DNA of 48,679 nt. Origin: UBA7359 sp047618295 (GTDB taxonomy: Bacteria > Pseudomonadota > Gammaproteobacteria > Eutrophobiales > Eutrophobiaceae). Shown here in pieces: positions 1-7,295 of this stretch (position 1 is its first letter; every line of letters begins with the position of its first letter). The notes below the pieces were generated by a model that worked only from the letters and a program-made list of their open reading frames with translations, was not told the origin of the DNA and did no database searches. The translations under genes and the position numbers were made by a program. The stretch is from assembly GCA_047618295.1 (NCBI GenBank), contig JBLHKL010000002.1:1-48679 (forward strand). The letters run 5' to 3'.

Positions 1-123
1 GGTTGGAATGAGTTGCCGGATATCGGCTCTAGCGTTGGAGCAATGTTAATTATTGGTTCTTGTTTGTCTCTGACAATTCAGGGCAAGTTACCTAATCCGT
101 GGAAACAAAAACCGCCTGAATAA
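1..123 (+). CDS. C-terminal end of a DMT/EamA-family permease (partial)
   Basis: An open frame runs from the window edge to a TAA at 121-123 and encodes the last 40 residues of a membrane protein. The pattern of acidic residue, PD, small residues, then a hydrophobic GAMLIIGSCLSL helix and a short charged tail is the usual last helix of drug/metabolite transporters of the EamA fold. The rest of the gene lies outside the window, so substrate cannot be judged. A second, complete EamA transporter is found at 23403-24311. Confidence 0.6.
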   Translation, partial: GWNELPDIGSSVGAMLIIGSCLSLTIQGKLPNPWKQKPPE

Positions 124-134
124 CAAATAACATG

Positions 135-419
135 CTATTTTACAACCTCAACGCCATCAGCTTGTTTGATAGTTTTTGCCTCTGAACGCTCGATCATTTT
201 AACAATTGCAGACTGAATCACCTGGTCTTCTCTAGCATCAGACTTACTATGAAAGTGCTCTTCCATTGGCGCATCTCCCTCTTCGGCTACAAACGATACA
301 GCTACTTTCTCAGCTATATCTGTGGTGCTACCAAAATACGATATGGATATTTCAGGGTATCCTTGAAATCCCATCTTTACCTTTTTAGCAATTCTCTTTT
401 TAGACTTTTCCAAATTCAT
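135..419 (-). CDS. small conserved protein of unknown function
   Basis: A 94-residue soluble protein with a basic N-terminus (KSKKRIAKKVK) and an acidic, charged middle part. It has no signal peptide, membrane helix or cysteine. The segment with GYPEISISYFGSTTD followed by VAVSFVAEEG looks like a compact beta-rich fold, and the C-terminal half (VIQSAIVKMIERSEA) is helical. I do not recognise a named family. It converges on the DMT transporter end with only 11 bases between them. No strong Shine-Dalgarno sequence precedes the ATG at 419. Confidence 0.6.
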   Translation of the reverse strand: MNLEKSKKRIAKKVKMGFQGYPEISISYFGSTTDIAEKVAVSFVAEEGDAPMEEHFHSKSDAREDQVIQSAIVKMIERSEAKTIKQADGVEVVK

Positions 420-465
420 GATGATTACTAATATAAGGTATAACGATCAAGCTAAGGATGGGAAG

Positions 466-485
466 CCAAAGGCGATAGCCTTTGG
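466..485. terminator. perfect hairpin, probable terminator
   Basis: CCAAAGGC and GCCTTTGG pair around a GATA loop. The hairpin lies just downstream of the minus-strand gene at 508-654. A second small hairpin (CTGCAT AA ATGCAG, 491-504) lies between it and that gene's stop. There is no long T-run on either side, so efficiency is uncertain. Confidence 0.4.
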
Positions 486-507
486 TTTGTCCTGCATAAA
501 TGCAGTA

Positions 508-654
508 TTAAGTATCCTCGTTGCCTGGTATAGGTTGATCGGCCTGCGGCTGATCATCGGATGCTTCTGCTTTTTTCAGGCGCTTCTCTTCCTTCTTTTT
601 CTTTTTAGCGATTTCTTTCTGACGCTTTTCATATGAGTAATTGGGCTTAGCCAT
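508..654 (-). CDS. small Lys/Glu-rich conserved protein
   Basis: A 48-residue protein reading MAKPNYSYEKRQKEIAKKKK at the start, followed by a highly charged KEEKRLKKAE helix and an acidic Pro/Gln-rich tail ending in NEDT. The MAKPNYS-EKRQ-E-AKKKKKEEK pattern recurs in short, uncharacterised proteins of many gammaproteobacteria. It has no membrane segment and is probably a helical nucleic-acid- or ribosome-associated protein, which is inference only. A GAGAG stretch lies about 6 bases upstream of the ATG at 654. Confidence 0.7.
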   Translation of the reverse strand: MAKPNYSYEKRQKEIAKKKKKEEKRLKKAEASDDQPQADQPIPGNEDT

Positions 655-780
655 TCGTTCTCTCTTCTATATAATTTTAGGATTAGTGTAGTTAAAACAC
701 AGGATGTTTCAACTGATTGCGCACTTTATTACACTTACAATATCAAAGTCTCGTGAAGCAAAAGGGTCAATAGCGGACCA

Positions 781-853
781 GGCACATAACGACTCAGCTC
801 AAATTATTTTACCAAGCGCAGCGTAGTAACAACCGGTGCAGCGCCTTGTTATG
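781..853 (-). repeat. attC-like recombination site
   Basis: Read on the minus strand, the element opens with CATAACAAGGCGCTGCACCGG-like sequence (near 853-833) and closes with CGTTATGTGCC (near 791-781). Between them it can form an imperfect hairpin. Complementary CATAAC and GTTATG ends about 70 bases apart, and the AAC-AAGGCGCTGCAC motif, are typical of integron attC sites. It follows the stop codon of the YjbR gene by about 30 bases, the expected place in a gene cassette. This is pattern recognition and was not tested by a covariance model. Confidence 0.55.
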
Positions 854-884
854 AGCTATTATACATATTAGTTTAACAGACATG

Positions 885-1250
885 TTAGTTTTGGTTAAGA
901 CCAAGTTCTTTTTGCTTTTTCTTGGTCAATCCTAATGAAACAATGCGGTAAGATTCTTTGAGATAATATTTAAGTTCATCATCCTCAGTAACCGGCATAT
1001 CGAACTGTTGTATCCACTTCATCCCGCGAGAAGCGAAGTAAGGCGCTGGGCGATAACCTGGCTCGTCACTCAGAAAAAGAAAATCGGACTCAGACGTTTT
1101 AAATGTGTATGCAGGTTTACCTGCCTTTTCCCAGCCGCCAATTGTAAATACCTTTCCGCCTACTTTCCATACATGAGAACCTCCCCATTGAATAACGTAT
1201 GAAGTAGCAGTGAGTGAACGGCAAAATTCATTGAATGCTTCATAAGTCAT
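885..1250 (-). CDS. MmcQ/YjbR family protein
   Basis: A 121-residue protein of the YjbR/MmcQ family. These are small proteins with a CyaY-like fold that are proposed to bind DNA but have no firmly known function. Family features visible are the N-terminal short helix, the HVWKVGGKVFTIGGW strand pair, the FKTSESDFLFLSDEPGYRPAPYFASRGMKWIQ block and the late LKESYRIVSLGLTKK helix. Length is normal. An attC-like site lies just before its start (1265-1313) and another just after its end (781-853), so it probably arrived as an integron gene cassette. Confidence 0.85.
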   Translation of the reverse strand: MTYEAFNEFCRSLTATSYVIQWGGSHVWKVGGKVFTIGGWEKAGKPAYTFKTSESDFLFLSDEPGYRPAPYFASRGMKWIQQFDMPVTEDDELKYYLKESYRIVSLGLTKKKQKELGLNQN

Positions 1251-1264
1251 GCTGTACTCCTATT

Positions 1265-1313
1265 GGCACATAACGTGAAGCTTGAGCGGGTACGCAATGA
1301 AGCGATTAGTTAT
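1265..1313 (-). repeat. attC-like recombination site (upstream of the YjbR gene)
   Basis: On the minus strand, ATAACTAATCGCTTCATTGCG at one end faces GCTTCACGTTATGTGCC at the other. The terminal CGTTATGTGCC is identical to that of the site at 781-853. The start codon of the YjbR gene follows 15 bases later, which is the usual cassette spacing. The element is shorter and more degenerate than its partner, so confidence is moderate. Confidence 0.45.
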
Positions 1314-1341
1314 TATCAACATCCAATTTGGGATTGTTGCC

Positions 1342-2346
1342 CTATTCATCAATAGCTCTATTCAATAACATATCAACAAACTGTTGTTTAACCTGTTTCG
1401 ATGCATCTCGATAATTATCGAATTTCACGTGCTGATTAGTATCATCTAGATCCATTTCAATTCCCCAGAGTGACTTGATACCAATCGGGTTCATCGAATA
1501 ACGGACATCACCTAATATCTCAGGTCTTCCTGGATATTGGCTTACATAATTATTAGAAAAGATTTCAAAGCGGTGGATGTCTTCGACTAGCTGAGAATTA
1601 GTATCTAGTTCTGGAAACCTTTCTGACATATTAAATTGTTTTATGGAATCACCTTGATAGATTCGCTTTGATAAACCAGCCCGTACTGCATCTATGTAAA
1701 ATGTATCGTTTGATAAATACACTGATCGCCATAGCAAGGTATTGCCAATGGTTGGTTTTACTATTATTTTTTCAATCGTGTGTCCACGTTGTGCAGCCAA
1801 CTCAATTATCGAGTCTTCTGCGCGATTCATTTGAGAGAATGCGAACAATAAATAACAGCCTACTAATAAAAGTCCAATACGACTATAACGTGAACTGAGT
1901 TTTTTATATCCAGTAATGATTGCGGCTATTAATATAATCGTGAATACAGGATCAATAATCGAAATAATATGCCATGAGATTCGTGCATCAATAAGCGGCC
2001 ATAATAAATTGGTGCCATAACTGGTACAGGCATCGATAAATCCACTCAATAGATACCCCATAAAACAATAAAGGTATAGATAGTTTGCAGGTAGATTATT
2101 GCGCAAAAATGGCCACAACAATAAAAAGGCTATGCCTGCACCAATAGGGATGAAGAATATTGAATGGGTAAAATGACGATGAAATTCCAGAGACAATAAT
2201 GGATCAGAAGCTGACCGTATCAAGATATCAGCATCCGCAATGACACCGGCAACCAGTCCAATAAATGTCGCTAAACGAACATGCTCTTTTTTAGCAGCCG
2301 TTTGCGCTAGTGCGGCACCTAAAACAGCTTGTGTCACTATATCCAT
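1342..2346 (-). CDS. YdjM-type membrane-bound metal-dependent hydrolase
   Basis: A 334-residue inner-membrane protein of the YdjM family, annotated as membrane-bound metal-dependent hydrolases although the reaction is not known. The start MDIVTQAVLGAAL, the acidic ADAD near residue 39 and the FHRHFTHSIFFIP motif near 55-67 are the conserved core with likely metal ligands. About five hydrophobic helices follow in the first 175 residues. The C-terminal 150 residues form a soluble domain with no membrane segment. It begins 8 bases after the stop of the ketoamine kinase gene, so it is probably co-transcribed with the kinase and phosphatase upstream. An attC-like site follows its stop. Confidence 0.8.
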   Translation of the reverse strand: MDIVTQAVLGAALAQTAAKKEHVRLATFIGLVAGVIADADILIRSASDPLLSLEFHRHFTHSIFFIPIGAGIAFLLLWPFLRNNLPANYLYLYCFMGYLLSGFIDACTSYGTNLLWPLIDARISWHIISIIDPVFTIILIAAIITGYKKLSSRYSRIGLLLVGCYLLFAFSQMNRAEDSIIELAAQRGHTIEKIIVKPTIGNTLLWRSVYLSNDTFYIDAVRAGLSKRIYQGDSIKQFNMSERFPELDTNSQLVEDIHRFEIFSNNYVSQYPGRPEILGDVRYSMNPIGIKSLWGIEMDLDDTNQHVKFDNYRDASKQVKQQFVDMLLNRAIDE

Positions 2347-2353
2347 TGAGTAT

Positions 2354-3229
2354 CTATATTAGACTGTCTATTGTCGTGATACAGCTTCGATAATAATTGT
2401 AGCCAAATAAAATGAAGTGATTTATTTCATGGTACAAACGATACAAGCTGATGCGTTGTTCCGAACCATCCTGTAGCGGCCAGACCTCTGCATAAGCAGC
2501 TTCACATCGAGTATCGAAACCACCAAACATGCGCATCATGCCTATCTCTGCCTCACGATGACCATAGTAACTGGCCGGGTCAAAGATAACCGGCTGACCC
2601 TGCTCGTTCGCAGCTGCGTTTCCCGACCATAGATCACCATGTAAAAGCACAGCGGGTTCTTCGATATCACCTAATAATGACTCCAGTCGCGACATCAACT
2701 TTTCACCCTTTGTTAATATGGGATCGCTTTTATCGGTAATCATTGATAGTCGTTTTAATTGCAAACCTAATCTCTGTTCGCGCCAGAATGAGAGCCAATT
2801 ATCCTGCCAGCTATTAATTTGCTTACTCATGCCAAGATAATTATCTTTATCAAAACCAAATCGTTCTGTTTTTGTAGCTATATGCAGCTCGGCCAGGTTA
2901 CGCCCCATTTGTTCTTGCCAATCGGCAGCTGGCGCACCTTCAATAAATGTTTCTATAACAATAAAATCATCACTACAGGCTATAGGCTTTGGAACATGAA
3001 TAACGTCAGGTTCAGCTAACAGCAACAAGGCATCGTATTCGGCTTCAAATAATCCCGGATGGGTTTTTGATTCAGGGTTTGTTTTTACAAAAAACTGCCG
3101 GCCATCCTTTAATGTCACTATTTGGCTATCATTAATACAACCACCCTGTGCTGTTTTGCTATCAGCAAACTCTGCCTCTTTCTCCGTACAGGAAGAGATA
3201 GCTGCTTCAACACGTGATTGGAGCGTCAT
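2354..3229 (-). CDS. fructosamine/ketoamine kinase family protein
   Basis: A 291-residue member of the fructosamine kinase family with an aminoglycoside-phosphotransferase fold. It shows GGCINDS near residue 29, the FFVKTN lysine strand, the LHGDLWSGN catalytic loop (HGDxxxxN) and the VIFDPASYYGHRE metal-binding motif. Bacterial members are thought to phosphorylate protein-bound ribulosamines or erythrulosamines at O3, which destabilises the sugar adduct and deglycates the protein. Its ATG overlaps the stop of the LMW phosphatase gene (ATGA), indicating translational coupling. The pairing suggests repair of glycation by sugar phosphates. Confidence 0.88.
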   Translation of the reverse strand: MTLQSRVEAAISSCTEKEAEFADSKTAQGGCINDSQIVTLKDGRQFFVKTNPESKTHPGLFEAEYDALLLLAEPDVIHVPKPIACSDDFIVIETFIEGAPAADWQEQMGRNLAELHIATKTERFGFDKDNYLGMSKQINSWQDNWLSFWREQRLGLQLKRLSMITDKSDPILTKGEKLMSRLESLLGDIEEPAVLLHGDLWSGNAAANEQGQPVIFDPASYYGHREAEIGMMRMFGGFDTRCEAAYAEVWPLQDGSEQRISLYRLYHEINHFILFGYNYYRSCITTIDSLI

Positions 3230-3723
3230 TTGTTATTTAATATTTCAAGACAATGGGACATCATCATTGGACAAGCAGATTCAATCATATCTAACACTTT
3301 CTCAAATCCAGCATTGCCACCGTAATAAGGATCAGGGACTGAAGGCGCATCATCATTATTCTTATAGCCGTCTAGAAAGGTGCCTAATAAACGTATGTGT
3401 TGTTTCGAACCATCGACCATTGATTCCATTTCTACAAGATTATCGGTATCCATAGCCACAACCAAATCGAATCTATTCAAATCTTGTTCTGTGACTTTCC
3501 GCGCACGTGACAAAAGCTGATAACCCCTGTTTGATGCGACTTCACGCATGCGGGCATCAGCAGGTTCACCAGTGTGATAGGCAATGGTACCTGCTGAGTC
3601 GATATGGAATTGATCAGCGTGGCCATTATGTTCAACATAATGTTGAAAAACGCCCTCGCCTGTTGGTGAACGACAGATATTGCCCATACATACAAAAATA
3701 ACTGATATTTTAGGTTTTTCCAT
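3226..3723 (-). CDS. low-molecular-weight protein tyrosine phosphatase family
   Basis: A 165-residue cytosolic phosphatase. The P-loop CMGNICRS lies at residues 12-19 (Cys12 nucleophile, Arg18), and VPDPYYGG near residue 131 supplies the general acid Asp. Length is normal for the family. Its stop overlaps the start of the ketoamine kinase. This family is known to include enzymes that remove the 5-phosphate from ribulosamine 5-phosphates on glycated proteins. The operon makes that substrate more likely here than phosphotyrosine, but this is inference from context. Confidence 0.88.
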   Translation of the reverse strand: MEKPKISVIFVCMGNICRSPTGEGVFQHYVEHNGHADQFHIDSAGTIAYHTGEPADARMREVASNRGYQLLSRARKVTEQDLNRFDLVVAMDTDNLVEMESMVDGSKQHIRLLGTFLDGYKNNDDAPSVPDPYYGGNAGFEKVLDMIESACPMMMSHCLEILNNK

Positions 3724-3777
3724 AGTTAATTATTATTCGTACAGGCTAAACAATTATCGGTTATGTTCGATGCATAG

Positions 3778-4209
3778 TTAAAAGTAGGTTGTATCTGGTT
3801 GGTCTTGCGCTTTCGGCACCATAGGGGGTTCTAATGTGGCACTACAAGGAAAGGCTTCTCTTAAAGCAGCTGACACCAAACCACCAGCAGCGTTGTGTAG
3901 TACGTCCGGGTGGGTCTCCAAAAACTTAACAACGATAAGAACAAGATTCCCTACACTAGTACCTTCTGGCCTACAAAAAATTGGCTCTATAAGCCCTGAT
4001 TTTGTATAAGCATGATGGGTGTCTGCTGCTGATTGAAGATAACCAAAACATAAGTTTGTATCTGATGAGTTATAATTAGCATCTCCGTCCGCTCCCTTTA
4101 TAGCTTCCTTACACTTGCTTAGTAATTGATCGCCGTCTAAATACGAATCAGCCGCATAAATAGGCATTGCCAGATTCAACAGTAACAAAGCTAATATTAT
4201 TCGTTTCAT
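3778..4209 (-). CDS. Rap1a/Tai-like exported protein
   Basis: A 143-residue protein with a clear signal peptide (MKRIILALLLLNLAMPIYA, cleaved near residue 19). The mature part has paired cysteines and the pattern C-x-GYLQSAADTHH, then FCRPEGTSVGNLVLIVVKFLETHPD and ALREAFPC. This matches the Rap1a/Tai family, known first as immunity proteins against type VI secreted amidases. Most family members have no linked effector and their role is unknown. None is found here. A shorter relative lies at 6279-6614. Confidence 0.7.
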   Translation of the reverse strand: MKRIILALLLLNLAMPIYAADSYLDGDQLLSKCKEAIKGADGDANYNSSDTNLCFGYLQSAADTHHAYTKSGLIEPIFCRPEGTSVGNLVLIVVKFLETHPDVLHNAAGGLVSAALREAFPCSATLEPPMVPKAQDQPDTTYF

Positions 4210-4232
4210 GTGAAGTTCCTAGTGGGTGTCCT

Positions 4233-4550
4233 TTAATCAACGATGGGTTGGACTAAAACCCAAGGCTTAATCACTACGGCCCAGACAGTTACATTGCTTT
4301 CATGCCATGCACTCGCCTGTTCATCGCTTACATTGGCAACCAAACCGTCTTTCAGCCACTCTTCGAATTGAGTTTTGTCGTCGTTGGATAATACGGTGGC
4401 TACTTTGATTAAATCTGCTTTATGCGAGACATAGATCGCCATTCCTTTAGCAAAGAAAGGTAATAACGCACTCCATGCCATTTTTGAGGTTTCCCGGTTA
4501 ATTTTATGCAGTAGGTCCTCACCTGTTTCTTCATTACTGTTTTCTGTCAT
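4233..4550 (-). CDS. DUF2288 family protein
   Basis: A 105-residue soluble protein matching DUF2288. It shows the INRETSKMAWSALLPFFAKGMAI start, the V-LSNDDKTQFEEWLKDG helix, V-DEQASAWHE and the terminal VWAVVIKPWVLVQ strand, all in family order. Function is unknown. It is followed by the Rap1a-like gene on the same strand with a 23-base gap and faces the NYN gene across a 230-base divergent promoter region. Confidence 0.8.
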   Translation of the reverse strand: MTENSNEETGEDLLHKINRETSKMAWSALLPFFAKGMAIYVSHKADLIKVATVLSNDDKTQFEEWLKDGLVANVSDEQASAWHESNVTVWAVVIKPWVLVQPIVD

Positions 4551-4780
4551 ATCAATACAATTAAAGGTGAATTCTGTTGGTGATTATAACGACATGTGAA
4601 GTGTTATAGAAATGGCAATAAATCTGCTTGGTCATGAATTAACGGTATCGTCCAGATTAAATCAAGAGGGTTATTTCAGTTGATCATAGATAATAATCTT
4701 TTGATAAAAACCGTAAATAGTTCAACAAATTGGTACATAAATTGCGATAATATCAGCTACATAATGAATTAAGGCTTTAC

Positions 4781-5329
4781 ATGAACGATACAAAAGAAGT
4801 CCCCAACGAACCTGAAAATATTGTTATATCCCAAACAGTTGCAATTCTTGTCGACGGTAACAATATTGAGCGTAGCATTCATACAGAAGCAAATGACACC
4901 AACACCATGCTCAATTTTGACGCATTGATTCCAAAGCTATTGGTTAATCGTGGGCTCAGTCGCCTGGTTTACTTTCGAGAAGGAAAACACATATCAAATA
5001 AATTACAGGAACGTTTACATAATTTTTACCACGGTTCTGTTCGTCCTTGTCATAAAAGCGCAGATATTCCACTTTCAATTAATGCCATTCAATTAGCTAA
5101 TAAAGTTGACACCATTATTATCATGTCGGGTGATTCTGACTATATAGAACTGGTAAGACATCTAAAATCAGAAGGTGTGCGTGTTGAAATAGCTGCGGTA
5201 GCAAGTACTACTTCGAGATTCATAGTTGAAGAAGCGGATCATTTCCATGAGATAACCAAGGAAGACTGGTTCACACTTCCTCCCAAAAAGCCTCAAAAAA
5301 GACGCAATAAAAAAGCAGACGCCTCTTAA
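4781..5329 (+). CDS. NYN domain protein (LabA/DUF88-like nuclease fold)
   Basis: A 182-residue protein with a NYN/PIN-like nuclease domain. Residues 20-30 read VAILVDGNNIE with the first catalytic Asp. IIIMSGDSDYIELVRHLKSEGVRVEIAAV carries the GDSD acidic pair and the typical strand-helix-strand. The extreme C-terminus is basic (KKPQKRRNKK), suiting an RNA-binding tail. Family members are metal-dependent RNases or RNA-turnover factors, so RNA cleavage is likely but the target is unknown. The gene stands alone, followed by an FNR-box promoter for the next operon. Confidence 0.85.
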   Translation: MNDTKEVPNEPENIVISQTVAILVDGNNIERSIHTEANDTNTMLNFDALIPKLLVNRGLSRLVYFREGKHISNKLQERLHNFYHGSVRPCHKSADIPLSINAIQLANKVDTIIIMSGDSDYIELVRHLKSEGVRVEIAAVASTTSRFIVEEADHFHEITKEDWFTLPPKKPQKRRNKKADAS

Positions 5330-5349
5330 CGAATTGCAGTTGATATATG

Positions 5350-5391
5350 TTGATCTGGATCAACGTATATTTAGCGAAATATTTCCATAAT
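5350..5391 (+). promoter_or_regulatory. FNR/ANR-type class II promoter
   Basis: TTGATCTGGATCAA at 5350-5363 is a perfect match to the FNR/ANR palindrome TTGAT-N4-ATCAA. A -10-like CATAAT lies at 5386-5391. A start of transcription at about 5398 would put the box centre at -41.5, the standard position for FNR-activated class II promoters. The first gene starts at 5426 with an AGGAGA ribosome site. Anaerobic or microaerobic activation of 5426-6228 is the natural reading. Confidence 0.8.
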
Positions 5392-5425
5392 GGTCTCATA
5401 TTTAATCAAATAGGAGACATCAATA

Positions 5426-5713
5426 ATGCTAACCTTTGAAGACTGTCTGGCTCTTTGTGATCTTTCTGTAGATGAAATTGCAGCTATTGCAGAGCATGAG
5501 CATTTACCAGAGATGGCAGCGCTTGGATATGGCGATTACTTGATTCATGGCCCTGATGGAGAGCAACACATCAAGCGAATGATCGTTGAAGATATAGAAA
5601 ACGCCAAAGCCAGTGGAAATCTGAAACATGTCGAGGAACTTGAGGCAATACTCAAAACATTTATTGTTAACCATCCAAAATTACTGGTCTTGCTAGAAGC
5701 ACGGACTCAGTAG
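5426..5713 (+). CDS. conserved protein of unknown function, FNR-box operon
   Basis: A 95-residue soluble, acidic, all-helical protein. Its beginning, LTFEDCLALCDLSVDEIAAI and then AEHEHLPEM, recurs in uncharacterised proteobacterial proteins. The second half (QHIKRMIVEDIENAKASGN) is amphipathic helix. It has two cysteines in the first 12 residues. It is the first gene behind a perfect FNR box and is followed 32 bases later by a c'-type cytochrome gene, so a role in low-oxygen respiration or its regulation is plausible. Nothing in the sequence shows an enzyme site. ATG 5426 has a good AGGAGA ribosome site. Confidence 0.8.
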   Translation: MLTFEDCLALCDLSVDEIAAIAEHEHLPEMAALGYGDYLIHGPDGEQHIKRMIVEDIENAKASGNLKHVEELEAILKTFIVNHPKLLVLLEARTQ

Positions 5714-5745
5714 TACTATTGCCTGATATAACAGAGAATTAAATC

Positions 5746-6228
5746 ATGACAACATTATTCCGAGCATTACTCCTTTTCTTTTTAATTTCCACTACATCGA
5801 CCAGTCATGGTCAGGATGACAATAGTAGTCCTGATAGGAATGACCCTATAGCTCATGCAGAATCAAGCGAACGCTTAACAACAATTATGCGTCGCTTGTT
5901 CTCAGTAGTCCATGAGGAACGAATTGAAGAAAACCTTGAATTAACACAGTCTGATATGTCTGACCTATTAGAAGCAGTCGAAGAATTGCTCTTTTATTCT
6001 GAATTAATGTCCGCAAAGGTTCCTGAATCAGAATTAGAAGTAAACGACCAGGTTATCTTTAGAGCCTTGGCAAATCAGCTCTATGATGAATCATTGAATA
6101 TTCAACAATTAACAAAGAACTACAATATTGATCATACTGATAGCAGTAAAGATAATATCTTTTATGATGCAACTGAACGCTTGAACCAAACCTGTGCTGC
6201 CTGCCATCAATTATTTAGAGATAAATAA
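5746..6228 (+). CDS. c'/c556-type cytochrome
   Basis: A 160-residue exported cytochrome. A signal peptide covers about residues 1-22 (FRALLLFFLISTTSTSHG). The single haem motif CAACH lies at residues 150-154, nearly at the C-terminus, followed by QLFRDK. A C-terminal CxxCHxxFR after a helical body is the layout of cytochrome c'/c556 four-helix bundles. The protein would be periplasmic and needs the Ccm haem-ligation system. It shares an FNR-box promoter with the 95-residue gene upstream. Electron transfer or binding of small gases under low oxygen is likely. Confidence 0.8.
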   Translation: MTTLFRALLLFFLISTTSTSHGQDDNSSPDRNDPIAHAESSERLTTIMRRLFSVVHEERIEENLELTQSDMSDLLEAVEELLFYSELMSAKVPESELEVNDQVIFRALANQLYDESLNIQQLTKNYNIDHTDSSKDNIFYDATERLNQTCAACHQLFRDK

Positions 6229-6278
6229 TTACTCAGTTATCTACCCCTTCCAACTACAATACTGTTACGACAGGCTAA

Positions 6279-6614
6279 CTAGTCACAAGGATAGTTTGGC
6301 GACAGAATTATTCCTGCTGCCATTTCTGCAGATTCAAGCTGTAACGCTGGCTCTGCTTTTAAACCGTCAACGACGATCTTCGCTAATAACTCTTCTGATT
6401 CATTACCCGTTAAACAAACACGCGGGATGCTAAGGTCTCTTCCATGATGACAATCGCATGGCGTAACGTACCATGAACACATCATGCCGGTTGACCCATG
6501 GAACCCGTTTGCTAATGAATTTTCACAAGCTTTGAGTAGGTCTTTTGCTGATGGTGCAGCAAGTATATCCGCGGATACCATGAATAAAAGACCGATCCAT
6601 ATATACTTTTTCAT
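6279..6614 (-). CDS. exported Rap1a/Tai-related protein
   Basis: A 111-residue protein with a signal peptide (KKYIWIGLLFMVSADILA) and a mature part with C-ENSLANGFHGSTGMMCSWYV, a CDCHHG motif, IPRVCL and a final YPCD. Spacing of the first Cys pair, the VCLTGNESEELLAKIVVDGLK segment and the terminal PC correspond to the Rap1a-like protein at 3778-4209, so I read it as a diverged family member. The extra CDCHHG could bind a metal. Function is unknown. It converges on the cytochrome gene. Confidence 0.55.
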   Translation of the reverse strand: MKKYIWIGLLFMVSADILAAPSAKDLLKACENSLANGFHGSTGMMCSWYVTPCDCHHGRDLSIPRVCLTGNESEELLAKIVVDGLKAEPALQLESAEMAAGIILSPNYPCD

Positions 6615-6779
6615 ATATTTTTACCCACTCAGAAGCATTTAATAGAATCAGATTTGAAATATTGTCCTTAGATCTGCATAGTAGCGCTTTTTATCAATAC
6701 CAATAAGACCTGATTATCCTGGCATTTCGCATTTTTCAGCCAGCATGAGTAGGCATTTAAACAATTACTGGAGAAAGAC

Positions 6780-7262
6780 GTGCAGCTTACAAAAGACAAG
6801 GTCGCAAACATCAACTACACGCTGAAAGATAAAGACAGCAACATTATGGACGAATCCACGGATGGTACTTTCACCTATTTACATGGTGCAAAAAACCTCA
6901 TTCCTGCATTGGAAGATGCCTTAGAAGGCAAAGAAGCCGGTGATAAAGCCAATGTCGTCGTCGCCGCTGAAAATGCTTATGGTGAGCGTGATGAGCAAAA
7001 AGTACAGCGCGTCCCCAGAAAAATGTTTCCTGTAGATCAAGATATAAAGGTAGGTATGCCATTTAGCTCTGCGACACCTGAAGGAACAGCCGTAAATGTA
7101 GTCATTACCGCGATAGAAGAGACTGAAGTTGTCATCGACGGAAACCATCCTTTGGCTGGTGTGGAATTACATTTTGATATCGAAATCATTGGTATTCGAG
7201 ATGCTACTAAAGAAGAGCTCGAACATGGTCACGTTCATGGTCCAGGCGGTCATCAGCACTAG
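6780..7262 (+). CDS. slyD: SlyD-type FKBP peptidyl-prolyl isomerase
   Basis: A 160-residue FKBP-fold isomerase and chaperone. The N-terminal VNI-YTLKDKDSNIMDES and TYLHGAKNLIPALEDALEGKEAGDK form the FKBP core. The insert-in-flap domain spans about residues 70-125. HPLAGVELHFDIEIIGIRDAT closes the fold, and the His-rich tail HGHVHGPGGHQH suits Ni/Zn binding. The start is GTG at 6780 behind a GGAGA sequence; no in-frame ATG fits better. It acts in the cytosol on proline bonds and in metal homeostasis. The HopJ-domain gene follows after 33 bases. Confidence 0.92.
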   Translation: MQLTKDKVANINYTLKDKDSNIMDESTDGTFTYLHGAKNLIPALEDALEGKEAGDKANVVVAAENAYGERDEQKVQRVPRKMFPVDQDIKVGMPFSSATPEGTAVNVVITAIEETEVVIDGNHPLAGVELHFDIEIIGIRDATKEELEHGHVHGPGGHQH

Positions 7263-7295
7263 ATTCAAATTTACCAGCAAACTATCAGTAATATT

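Noticed and set aside
418..636. Plus-strand 72-codon frame rich in Phe/Leu
   Set aside because: It is the antisense of the Lys-rich 48-aa gene at 508-654, which has family-like sequence and a ribosome site.
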